NCBI GenBank assembly: GCA_963995505.1
Contig: OZ023196.1
Location: 12,087,106 to 12,151,105, forward strand
Length of the DNA stretch: 64,000 bases
Direction of reading: 5' to 3'
Source of the DNA: Hypericum androsaemum
Lineage: Eukaryota > Streptophyta > Magnoliopsida > Malpighiales > Hypericaceae
Within the stretch, counting starts at the first letter, position 1; the number at the start of each line of letters is the position of its first letter. Both the position numbers and the translations under genes were made by a program. The notes under the pieces are model-generated. The model had not been told where the DNA came from. It did no database searches and saw nothing but the letters and a program-made list of their open reading frames with translations. Below, piece by piece: positions 1-9,636 of the stretch.

Positions 1-1882
1 CAAGATCATATAAATTCATCTGATAACTTCTATTATCTCTTTCCATCGTTTTTCTTAGACTCAAACTTATTAATGTGTAATGCTTTTTATCTTTGTTATC
101 TCCATAATCTTTTTTTTTCACAACAAATTTTCTTTCATTTTTGGATCATAAGTTCTACTCAACCTTTATTCAGGTCATCCGTGGATAATATCTTCCCTAA
201 ATTTTATAAACATTTATCCAAAGGCCCAAAAATGCCCAAATCTTACATACATGTGATTCATTAATTCTCAAAGATTTTCTTAACACCACGACACATCCAA
301 AAACTTTTTTGGTTCTCAATATTGTATGTATCTATTGGGTTGTTGGAAAAAAAATCGCTTCAACAACCAATCATATCAATTCATCACCTCCAAAACTAAA
401 ATTTATCATAACCTTCCAATAGTTCAAATCTATGAACACCTCGTCATAGATATCAAGCTCCCAACAATGTCTTTCATTACCACCACCACACTCACTAGGA
501 TTAACTTCAAATATAACCAGAATTTTATGGCGTTCATTGTGTCAATTATAATATCTTCTTGCAAACTTCTTCATTGTCATATATACCAAATATTTCAATA
601 AATTTCTAACCTTGTTTCTAATAGACTTGAGCACTCGGATCACAATCCTTATAACAACTTTCATCATATTGATGAACCAATTAATATATCACTACCTCGT
701 AGCACACATACAAAGTTCCAAAGTTTATAGGGACTATGTCCTCTTAACTTAGCACCATTACCTTATGTCATTGATCTTATAATTTGACAAACTATCTTAA
801 AGTATTTTCGAACCTACAAAAATCCTTGTTATTTAAGTTTGTTTAGCTCTTTTCATTGAATAATGTCATTCTTCATAGTGGTACAAACGCTAACACTTTT
901 CCCTTACAGAGTTATCATATTACTCAATCTTGCTTCCAAAACAAACTAGTTTATCGTCCACCAAAACTTCTCAAGCATTTTATTTCCCAAGTTAAATCTT
1001 TTTTGTTGTTGTTGTAGATTTCCATAATCTACCTTTTTGATTTATTGAGTTTACAATTATAAGTTTCACAAAACCTTACACCAAAGCTCTCAGATCTTAG
1101 AAAATATCTTTAATTCCTCAAATATTGTCTCTCATACACTTGAATCTTAAAAAGACAATAGTATAAATAGATGATTCATCAATGCTTGTGCCAAAAAAAA
1201 AACTCATTTATTACCTTGTTTTCAACATAGTTATCTTGGTGCTTCATTGATATTATATTCACTGAAGGATTTACTTGATGGAGTAGTATATACAAATACT
1301 TCCATCAAAGAACATACCAATTTTCATCTCCCTGGCCTTTTCTAAAGTTTGAACCCACATTTGATTGTAATTTGTTTTCATACTAATACAACTTTTGTGA
1401 CTACTAAGTTACTCATATCTTATCACTTCACATATCAAAATTTTTGCACAATCTGATATAGGTTCCAAAATCTGCATACAATAAGTACTCCTATTCTCAT
1501 GTTCCATTATTCTCCACTTCTCAAATGAATCGCTTTAACATACTTCCTTTTTTTATTCTAGGCTTTCCTCATTTCATATTTCACGAACCAAACAATCTCA
1601 TTAAGTTTTGGACTATTATGGTAATTTATCCATCGCCACGTCAACAACGATTAATCCGGATCACCGCAACATAGCATTCCATGTAGGCATCAAAACGACA
1701 CCGTTTGTCCAAAAAATCATGAACCGGAGCTCCGAACCGGTTCGTGATAAAAAATGAAATAAGTTGGACCCGTTTTATGGTTTTGAAACCACAGGGTACC
1801 TAAGTGATAATCGATAAAACTACATGGTACTTAAGTGTACTTTTTTCTATTTTTTTTTATAACTTTTGCTTAACCAACTGAA
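1..1882. other. AT-rich sequence, no recognised gene
   Basis: No frame here encodes a recognisable domain. The longest open frames (73-264 and 326-601, +) are low-complexity and start and stop at random. At 1625-1760 the composition changes to a more GC-balanced stretch with short palindromic words, which looks like the end of a decayed transposon, but I could not find a partner end. I see no tRNA, rRNA or clear LTR before 1883. Confidence 0.5.
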
Positions 1883-1956
1883 AGAGATGTAGCGCAGTTT
1901 GGTAGCGCATTTGTTTTGGGTACAAAATATCACGGATTCTAATCCTTTCATTCTTA
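1883..1956 (+). tRNA. degenerate plastid-type tRNA-Pro (UGG)
   Basis: The 74-nt segment follows plastid trnP-UGG almost throughout. The D-arm is GTAGCGCAG...GGTAGCGC, and the anticodon loop TTTGGGT has the TGG anticodon at 1917-1919. A T-loop-like stretch and an acceptor 3' half follow. Decay is visible. The acceptor stem has an A-C mismatch and several G-T pairs, and the T-stem has two mismatches. I take it as a nuclear copy of plastid (or plastid-derived mitochondrial) DNA, not a working gene. Its 3' end abuts the poly(A) end of a LINE on the opposite strand. Confidence 0.7.
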
Positions 1957-2820
1957 TTTTTTTTTGGAAGAAAAAAGGAACTTCATAAATAAAATAAAAA
2001 GCGTACAAGACACAACAAAACCCTGTGACCTACCCCCGCTAAACCCACAAACTGGGCAGTCTCAAGGGGTGGGGTCCCTTGATCAATAGATCAAGAGAGA
2101 GTCTGAAAAACTCTAGGTCCTACTCTGCTAGTTTCCACAGCCCGGGTAGTTGGAGTGACGTCCCTATCCAAGAGGCTGAAGAACCGTCGCCTATCCACTA
2201 ACCCAGCTGAATCCACATCTCGGTAGTCTGGGGATCCAGTTACCAGACAATAGCCCAGTAACCAAGCACCGAGCATTCTAGCCTCGAGATTTCCCGAACA
2301 AGGGAACCACCCACCCTCCCATCTCGAGGAGAGTACGATCACCCGCGCACCTAGTATGCATGGTTGCAGCCGGGGGTCTCTGTAAAAAACCCTGTCGCCG
2401 CCAAACGATAGGGAAAAAGAGCGCCTAAAAGCCCTTTGATACTGCGGGTCCTTGTTACAAGCATAGACAAGCATGAAAACTAAATCGAATGTCCAATAGA
2501 ACCTCATCCGATCACAAAACGATAGAAAGGCAACCCTGACATGTCTCTACCAACGTGTCAAAGCAGGAAATCTGGATCATTGGGCCACCATCCTGTTACC
2601 TGCAACTTCGACAAAGCATCTGCTACACCATTACGTTCGCGATATATACGGGACACTCGGAACTGCATTTTCGCCAGCTTTGTCTGAACACTCAGCCATC
2701 TGTTGCAAAATCGCCACGGTACCTCTACCTGTCGAAATTGAAACAATGAAAAAACATAAGAGGAGTCCGTTTCCAACCGGAGCTGTCGCCAGCCATGCGC
2801 ATATGCAATCTCCACCGCTG
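1957..2820 (-). mobile_element. 5'-truncated LINE, 3' end with RNase H domain
   Basis: On the minus strand this holds the C-terminal RNase H (RVT_3) domain of a plant LINE, then about 590 bp of 3' UTR and an A-rich tail (T-run at 1957-1966 on the + strand). The UTR ends in the mixed A/T-rich sequence typical of plant LINE tails. Upstream coding parts (endonuclease, reverse transcriptase) are absent, so the copy is 5'-truncated, as is usual for LINEs. Its 3' UTR differs from that of the LINE at 11273-13250, so it is a different subfamily. The 5' boundary is approximate. I could not find a convincing target duplication. Confidence 0.75.
2558..2815 (-). pseudogene. LINE RNase H domain (RVT_3), partial
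   Basis: About 85 residues of an RNase H-like domain are readable. Visible are a W-x2-L-x-LETDSS block with the catalytic Asp, a PW motif, and RIYRERNGVADALS, which matches the conserved R/H-x-x-R-E-x-N-x-x-AD-x-L-A C-terminal block of plant LINE RNase H. The frame ends with a stop just after GWWPNDPDFLL, the natural C-terminus of this LINE class; the LINE at 11.3-13.2 kb ends similarly with GWWPNFF. The N-terminal half of the domain is missing because of 5' truncation. It has no start codon of its own and is not a separate gene. Confidence 0.75.
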
Positions 2821-4230
2821 TGCTCCAATTTATTTCTATTTAGTGCAAGGCGTGTAGGTGACAGTTTATAAAATATTGAGCGCCAATTGGGATAACGTTG
2901 TAGAATTGTCTTCTAAATGAGCAGCAATTGGGTCAATACAGAATTTTAGTCACAATAGTCCTGATAGAGATATTTTGGTAATTTGCCTAGACGAAAATCA
3001 ATTTAACATTATCTAACATCGGTCGTGACAGTTGAGTTTTATCGTAAACTTTAACCTAGCCAACTTTATGTCATCATAAACAATTTTTAATCCACGTACT
3101 TGATTCTTCTTCGTCGTGGATTAAAAAAACACTTTTTTATCTTAGACATATATTTCTATTTCGAATAATTTTATGATTGTATTTTCATAACCGATGATTG
3201 TAAGATTCACCATAAAAATTATAAAAAATTTCTGGGCTTTTGAAGATTATTAAAGAGGGGTCCGAAATGGGTCCGGAATGGACATTTTTCCTGACCATTT
3301 GGACTAAAAGAAGAAGTGTTATTTTTGTGAATAAGTTAAAAATTAGGGCAAAAATGAAAAAAGTATGTGCGTGGTAGGAGATCCAAATAGATCACCGGCA
3401 TGTCATTTGTGATAATATAACATACGGTTAATAATAATTGAACATGCTATTATCGTAACCGCGACATATCATTATTGGTAGTTTCAGTTTAAACGGTCGA
3501 GACGTTTTAAGAGTACTTATAAGACTGTTGAATACTTTTTCCGACAATCTAGTTGTTTATCTCTTGGTCCCACATTGGAATCTCGTGTTTTCACAATTTC
3601 CATTTTGCAAATAATTATAATAATGGTCGTGTCGATATCTTATTGGGCAAAAGGCACATGGATTCTTTTGGTGCCGGTAAATTGGTGGCAAGTTCTTATA
3701 GGATAAGGTACCCATATATCAATCAATAATAATGAGCCGGTAAATTGGTGGCAAGTTCTTATAGGATAAGGTACCCATATATCAATCAATAATAATGATT
3801 TAAATCAACTTGTGCTACTTTAATCAAAAGTCTCGTGTCCGAACCCTTATAAATATATGTGTCTTTTTATTACCTCTTTGAAGAAAAAATTATACATGAT
3901 TTGTTGATATACTTTAGAAGCCAAGTAAGCCTAGTGCGAGGGAAAGGGAGCAAAGGATCGGAGCTCGGGTCGACCAAAACAACCATCAAAGTGCATGTTT
4001 TTGGATTCTAGCTTACCTTGAGAGAGTGCGTGTTTGGATGCTAGTCTACTTTGAAGGAGTGCAAGTCTCAGAGCTCAGGTTTGGCCAAAACAATCATCGA
4101 AATGTCTTTATTTTTTCATCAACTTACCTTGAAAGACTCTCTCAGGTCGAGCACTTGGCGAAAGTTGAAGGGCACCAACAAGTTAGGTCGAGCACTTAAC
4201 AAAATTGTAGTTTAAACAATACAAATATTT
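2821..4230 (+). repeat. repeat family copy A
   Basis: This segment has a diverged second copy at 45735-47274 plus 51748-52030, in the same orientation and order. Shared blocks include the one starting CTATTTAGTRCAAGG, the one around GTCACAATAGTCCTGATAG, the block ending TTATTGGGCAAAA near 3655, and the terminal GAGCTCGGGTCGA / GACTCTCTCAGGTCGAGC region. Copy A has an extra 63-bp tandem duplication (3673-3798). No frame codes for a known domain. It could be a non-autonomous element or an old segmental duplication. I did not find terminal repeats. Confidence 0.6.
3673..3798 (+). repeat. 63-bp tandem duplication, two copies
   Basis: Units 3673-3735 and 3736-3798 are identical, beginning GCCGGTAAATTGG and ending AATAATGA. 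The corresponding part of copy B near 46815-46875 has only one, diverged unit, so the duplication arose in copy A after the two copies separated. Identity of the two units points to a recent event. Confidence 0.9.
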
Positions 4231-5259
4231 TATTATTGTACTGCTTTAGGAAAGGTGGTGTGAGATTCTTGCTGTTGTTGTTATCGGTGGGAGGGGGAGG
4301 GCAGCAAGGCGGTGGTTGGGGGAGGTTGCTGAGATATCAAGCTTCGTCGAGTTCCTCTCTTTCTTCAGGTTGGATTTGGATTTTGGAAAATTTCATTGTA
4401 AACATATTTTCTTGTTTTTGGTGGGGGTGATGAGTGGAAGAGGAGAGGTCAAAGCTTGAGTGGATGGGTGACGTGGCCCGATTTGGGTTTTGTCCAGGGA
4501 TATAATTGGAATTTTAAAAATATTGGCAGGAAAATTATGCAGAAAAATGATTGAGGGACTAATTAGTTCATTTTTCAAATAAGAGAGACTAATCAATACT
4601 GATTAGTTTATTTATTCAAACATTAGGTACCAATTTTTTTAAGGTTGAGTGTCAATTAATCAACAATGAATGCTGCTAATTGACTAAGAGAATGACAACC
4701 ATACCTTTTCTTTTTAAATTTGCAACCCTCATTCATAAAATTAGCAAATTACTGAAAACCAAAACCATATAACAACCCTCACTCATTCCCATCCATCAAC
4801 AAAAAAAAGAGAACGTAGAGAGCGCCATGAAGTACATATTAAAGATGAGAGATACCCTAATATACAACTATGTAATTCCGTCAATCTTTCTCACTATCTT
4901 GTACTATTAGGTTAAATGTGTTTTGAAAAAATAATATGAGTACTTATCCCATAAAGAAGCAAGTAAGAAGATTTCAACGATTACTTCCACAACTATGTTT
5001 ATCATAATTAAGTATTTACAGGTCGGATGCTACTCCTAACTAGCTGAAAGGGCCGTGATAGCTTTAATTCGCTGTATTGCGATGAATATACATTATTATT
5101 ATTTTTTTGAACAAAGTCGGACTCTATCCAAACATGGTTCATTTATTGATATTTTTCAATTAGTAAGATTTGAACTTAATATTTCATAAAGGAAAATCAA
5201 GTATCCTACTATTTATAGCAACTTCAACTAATTATTTATTTTCTATTTTAATTTATTAG
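4231..5259. other. intergenic sequence, no recognised gene
   Basis: A G-rich tract (4256-4330) is followed by AT-rich sequence. A roughly 30-bp block at 4690-4720 (GAATGACAACCATACC followed by a T-rich run) recurs at about 15640-15665. The end of the segment, just before 5260, should be the intron of the P450 copy, since 5251-5259 reads as a T-rich acceptor ending in AG. No exon 1 of that P450 is present upstream. Confidence 0.4.
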
Positions 5260-5582
5260 GACATGTTCATAGCCGGACACTACTTGGTCCATACTCATCC
5301 GGATAAATATATAAGAGATCTAGAGTTTAAACCCTTGGATTGTCATAATATAAAATTTACATTTTAATAAAACTCATCTGGATAATGACTGAGCTAATGA
5401 GGAACCCTTCTGCCATGAAAAGGGCACAAGAAGAAGTGAGAGGCAAGGTCATAGATAAAGACCGAGTAGAAGAAAGCGACCTCCAAGACCTCGCTTTCAT
5501 GAAGGCCGTGGTCAAAGAAACTTTCAGGCTACACTCACCAACCCCGTTGCTGATTCCTAGGGAAACAATGGCGGACTGCGAG
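5260..5582 (+). pseudogene. cytochrome P450 (CYP71-type) exon 2, 5' half
   Basis: The exon begins at 5260 after an intron acceptor AG with GACATGTTCATAGCCGGA (DMFIAG, start of helix I). It continues in the 5385 frame through ELMRNPSAMKRAQEEV, VEESDLQDLAFMKAVVKETF and RLHSPTPLLIPRETMADCE, that is helix K with its ExxR motif. It stops at codon GAG (5580-5582), where Athila-like sequence begins. Relative to the second P450 copy, helix I carries an extra 79 bp bounded by a 14-bp direct repeat (ACTCATCYGGATAA at 5293 and 5372), which breaks the frame. Exon 1 is missing. The other half of this exon lies at 16984-17346 on the opposite strand. Confidence 0.88.
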
Positions 5583-5589
5583 GTTAAAT

Positions 5590-7396
5590 TACCTGAGATT
5601 GACATCAAAATACTCGAAATGAGAATTAGGCGTGAAAGGAGAAACCAATCTAGATCCATGGCACAAAATCAGGATGATAATGACGAGGCGACCCAAACTC
5701 TTTATGACGCTACTTTGGAAGCAACCCAAGCCATTGCAGGTGCACCACGAAGAAGGACCCTGCTGAAATCATCCGTTCCTACATGGAATGGAAATCCTAA
5801 TTGGTTGCAACAACCACCGATAGAAGCCCACTCATTCCAGATCCCAGCAGCCATTATGGGATTACTGCAAAATTCTGTCCAGTTTTACGGATTACCGAGT
5901 GAAGATCCTCAAGACCATCTTTCTTGATTCAAGGATATATGCAATATCATGAAGTTTCAAGGAATAGATGATGACGTCTTGAAGCTACGTCTCTTTCACT
6001 TCTCTCTGAAGGATCGAGCTCGTGTATGGTACAACAAGTTGAAAGGAGAGGCAATAAGGAGTTGGACAGACTTAACCCATGCTTTCCTGCGAAAGTTCTT
6101 CTCCATAGCCAAGTCGGCCAAACTCTTGCAAGAAATCAACACCTTTGTCCAAAGAGATGGGAGAGCATCTATGAAGCTTGGGAGAGATTCACAGATCTCC
6201 AAGGAGCTTTCCCTCAACATGGTATATCACAGGAGAATCTCATGAAGATCTTTTACAATGGGTTAGATGGCCCATCTCGTGATCATATTGATGCCTCATC
6301 TCAAGGGGAGTTTTTAAGGAATACTGCTGACGAAGCCACTCGTTTGATGAAGGAGATGGCAGAAGTCAATGGTATGTGGCCAAAGGAGCGTGCCAGAATA
6401 CCACACAGAGGAGCAACCCGAGGGATACTGGAAGTGGATAGCAACACCAAGCTCAAAGCTAGGCTGGAGGCCTTTACCAGAAGATTTGAAGACCTGGCTA
6501 AAAGCAAGGAAAAGATAGCTGCGGTACAAGATGTTTGTGAACTTTGCAAAGAAAAGCATCCCACCAACAACTGTCCAGTATTGGAAGAAATTCAAGTTGT
6601 CGCTGATAGGCAACCAGGAGGGTTAGGTTGCTCCAACCAAACTCAACCAAACTTCTCTCGGTTTGGAAAGCAGCCACATAACACCGACACCCAACAAGAA
6701 CCCAAAAGGCCATATTTGGGAGATCAATTCAAAACAATGGGAGAAAAGATCGACCAATTGGTAGGGGACCAAGTCAACATCTTCTCAAAGATTGACCAAT
6801 TAGTCGGAGTAATCCAGCAGTCTATTCAACAACAATCTATAACTGTACAACGGATGGATCGTTGTGAGGAGCGTCAAAAAGAATTTGAGGCATATCTGAA
6901 GGGGCAGGCCACGCAACTCAAGAAGATAGAAATTGAACTTGGAAATTTGGCTGCAGGAAACACTCAAAGGCAAATAGGTTCTCTACCCAGCAACACGGAG
7001 TCCAACCCGCGAGGACAAGTGATGGCCATCACATTAAGGAGTATGGACGAGGATGATGAACCATATATTCCTCCACCACCTTATGTCCCTCCACCTCCAT
7101 TCCCTCAAAGACTCTGGAGAAAGCCTTCACTTGAGAATAAGTCCTCTCCAAAAGAGCACTCCGAATTGATCAAGCCAGCCATAGAGGAGGAGGTAGTTAC
7201 TGAAAAGAAGGAGCAACTAGCATATATCAGTGAAAAAAAGAATTCTTATGTTCCTCCACCATCACCTCAACAAGTCAAGAATGAAGCAGTGATCGATGAA
7301 GAGGCCCTTGACTTTATAAAGACAATGGAAGACATTCAAAGCCATGTCTCTTTCTTGGAGATGTTAAAAAAAAGCCACAATATGCTGAATTTCTGA
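5590..7396 (+). pseudogene. Athila-like gag polyprotein, broken
   Basis: Gag packages the element RNA. The sequence matches the plant retrotransposon gag domain. First comes FYGLPSEDPQDHL, then LRLFHFSLKDRARVWYNKL and WTDLTHAFLRKFF, then SIYEAWERFTDL and FYNGLDGPSRDHID. A C-terminal CELCKEKHPTNNC stretch is the decayed zinc-knuckle-like motif of this family, followed by a proline-rich linker. Three defects are visible: an in-frame TGA at about 5925, loss of one base near 6162, and a frameshift in an A8 run at 7366-7373 just before the protease. The first codons are fused in frame to the P450 exon at 5583. The protein could not be made whole. Confidence 0.85.
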
Positions 7397-7887
7397 AGGA
7401 AATCATCACAAGGAAGAAGAGGCGGAATGATGGCAAGACGACCCCTTTGGTAGAAAATGACATGCCACCAAAACTAAAAGATCCAGGGAGTTTCACGATT
7501 CTTTGCACTATTGACAGTGTTCAGTTTCCGCATTGCTTATGTGATTTGGGTGCCAATATTAATCTTATGCCTTTGGCTACTTTCAGGAAACTCAAATTAG
7601 GGGATGTCAAACCAACACCTTTCAGGCTTCAGCTGGCTGATCAAACTATGAAGAAACCTCTCGGAATTATAGAAGATGTGATAATCATAGTCAACAAGTC
7701 TTCCATACCCATAGATTTTGTGGTGCTGGACTATGCTACTAATGAAAGTTACCCACTGATTCTAGGACGTCCATTCCTCAACACTTGTCATGCAATAGTG
7801 GATGTTCACAATGGCAAGCTACTTCTCCGCATAGGCCCAGATGAAATAGAGTTCCAAGTAACTGATAGGCACCTCCGTCCACCGTAA
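7397..7887 (+). pseudogene. Athila-like aspartic protease
   Basis: This is the retropepsin-like domain that would process the gag-pol polyprotein. After a basic linker (EIITRKKRR) come CDLGANINLMPLATFRKL, in which D-L-G-A replaces the usual D-T/S-G active-site triplet as is typical for Athila proteases, then IEDVIIIVNKSSIPIDFVVLDY and PLILGRPFLNTCHAIVD. A stop follows at 7885-7887. In complete relatives reverse transcriptase continues from here; in this copy there is none. It is in a different frame from gag because of the A8 slippage site at 7366. Confidence 0.85.
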
Positions 7888-9636
7888 TGCCAAAGGGAGT
7901 AATAAAGTCAAGCTATCGACTCTAAATTAGCACGTTTAGTATTTATTTTTCTTTATTTTTGTGTTTACTTCAGTATCATTATGTTGATTTAGTATTTTAA
8001 TGGTCTTAGCAGGAGGTTTAGATAAGAGAAAAACTAAGTTTCAACAGAGCTCGCCAGTCTATAACACCACCGACCTTCCCCACCACCTCCTTCTCGCGAT
8101 TGACGGGGCAGTACAACTCCTCTCCTCTGCTCACTTCTGTTATGTGTCTGCTCTGTGTCTCGTGATGTTTATGATTGCATTTTGTGATGTTGTTGGTGTC
8201 TTGCCCCTATATTGAGGACAATGTATTCAATAAGTGTGGGGGGGCCAACGTGCGTTGTTCTTTCATTTCCTCGTGTATGTGATTGAGTCTAGGTCTGAAT
8301 TAGGAGTGTGTTTGTTTGTGTTTATGGTTGATGTGGTGTTAAAAGCAAATGATGAACTTCCCCCTTTAAATTGTTAAACTTTTGTTAGAAGTTAAACCTT
8401 ATACCTTGTTAGGAATCAAGTTTGAGTACGATGAGTAGGGGCGTGTAGGAACAAACACCCTCAGTTGTTTAGGTTAGTGGTTGCACTTGGTAGATTATAC
8501 TAGCGGCATTGATGAGTGACCTTGTGAGATTTTAGAGCCAAAGGTGGAGACAGCCGTCTCCGCTAGCATGAGGTGCCTACATTGTTCTGATCATCGGGTT
8601 TCATGCCATTACTTGGTACCGTTTTGGTAGTATGGGTGCAAGTGAGAGGACGGGGGCCATCTTTGATATTGAGCCTAGAGCCTTAGAGCCGAAAACCCTT
8701 TATATCCCTTGTTTAAACACGTTGAGCTTGAGCCTTCTTCTTTGAAATATTATATGTAAGCCTTATATTCACAATTTTACCCACTTTTGATCACTTTGGT
8801 CCGAGGATGCATTAGGTATTTATCTTTGGGGTACTATTGTAAGGGTTCACTTGGTAGAATAGCTCGGGAATGAACAATGGGAGAAATGGGTAGAATTGAG
8901 GCCAACAAAGAAGCCGAGACCAGTTTCCTTTGATGTGTAATGTGATGAATGGATGTGATTGAGGAAGGTTGTGAAAAGAAAAAAAAGAAAACAGTGAAAA
9001 AAAAGTGTTGAAAAGGGAAGGGGAAAGTTGGAAATGGAAAAGATGTTGAATGATGGAAAGTGGAAAGCTTGGAAAGTAGTTGGAAAGTAAATACATGGCA
9101 CGGCTTGAGCTACGTGGTCAATAGGATTGGGTTTTATATTGGGATGAGTGCATATTAGATGTAGTGTGAGGTGCTTAGAATAGATGAGAGCTAGAACATT
9201 TTTGTGAGCTCCTCAGCCAGGTGGTTTAGCTAATTCTCACATATATTATCCTCACCTGTCCTTAACCCCATTACAACCCAATGGAAGTCCCCTTGATCAT
9301 GAGCCCCATATTTGTCGAGGCACCACTGGGTGAGACATATGAAACTTTGAGATCCCGGACATGTACGCGAGAGATAGGTAGTTGAGTACTTATATATATG
9401 AGCTTAAATTTCCAAACCTCTGAGTAATCAACCCTCTAATGTAATCTATTGAGTGCACAAAAAAAATTGGGTTAAACCTTACTTATATAGGATGAGGTGT
9501 CTACACGTTCTTACTCCTTGTGCTCAGGTAAGAGAACTACTTGGTCGTGGGGTGATCTTTTAATGAATGTTTGGAATTTTAGGGTGTGTCTGATGCGCCT
9601 TACTTGAGGACAAGCAAGGAAGTAAGTGTGGGGGTG
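7888..9636 (+). other. Athila-like 3' non-coding region
   Basis: No coding domain is present. The first 30 bp resemble the spacer that follows integrase in Athila elements (AGTCAAGCTATCGACTC), so the whole of RT-RNase H-integrase has been removed. A first polypurine tract (AAGTGTGGGGGGG, 8227-8241) and the terminal one (9621-9636) lie 1.4 kb apart. Having an internal second tract is known for Tat/Athila elements. An A/G-rich stretch (8960-9080) gives open frames on the minus strand that are compositional only. Confidence 0.7.
9621..9636 (+). promoter_or_regulatory. polypurine tract of the Athila-like element
   Basis: AGTAAGTGTGGGGGTG sits directly before the TG that opens the 3' LTR at 9637. 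It is the plus-strand primer for reverse transcription and fixes both orientation (+) and the LTR boundary. Confidence 0.85.

Noticed and set aside
2091..2507. 138-residue minus-strand frame
   Set aside because: It lies after the natural end of the LINE ORF2 in the 3' UTR and shows no domain.
8812..9101. Minus-strand frames of 84 and 94 residues
   Set aside because: They come from an A/G-rich tract in the non-coding 3' region of the Athila-like element and are rich in Phe, Leu and Ser only.
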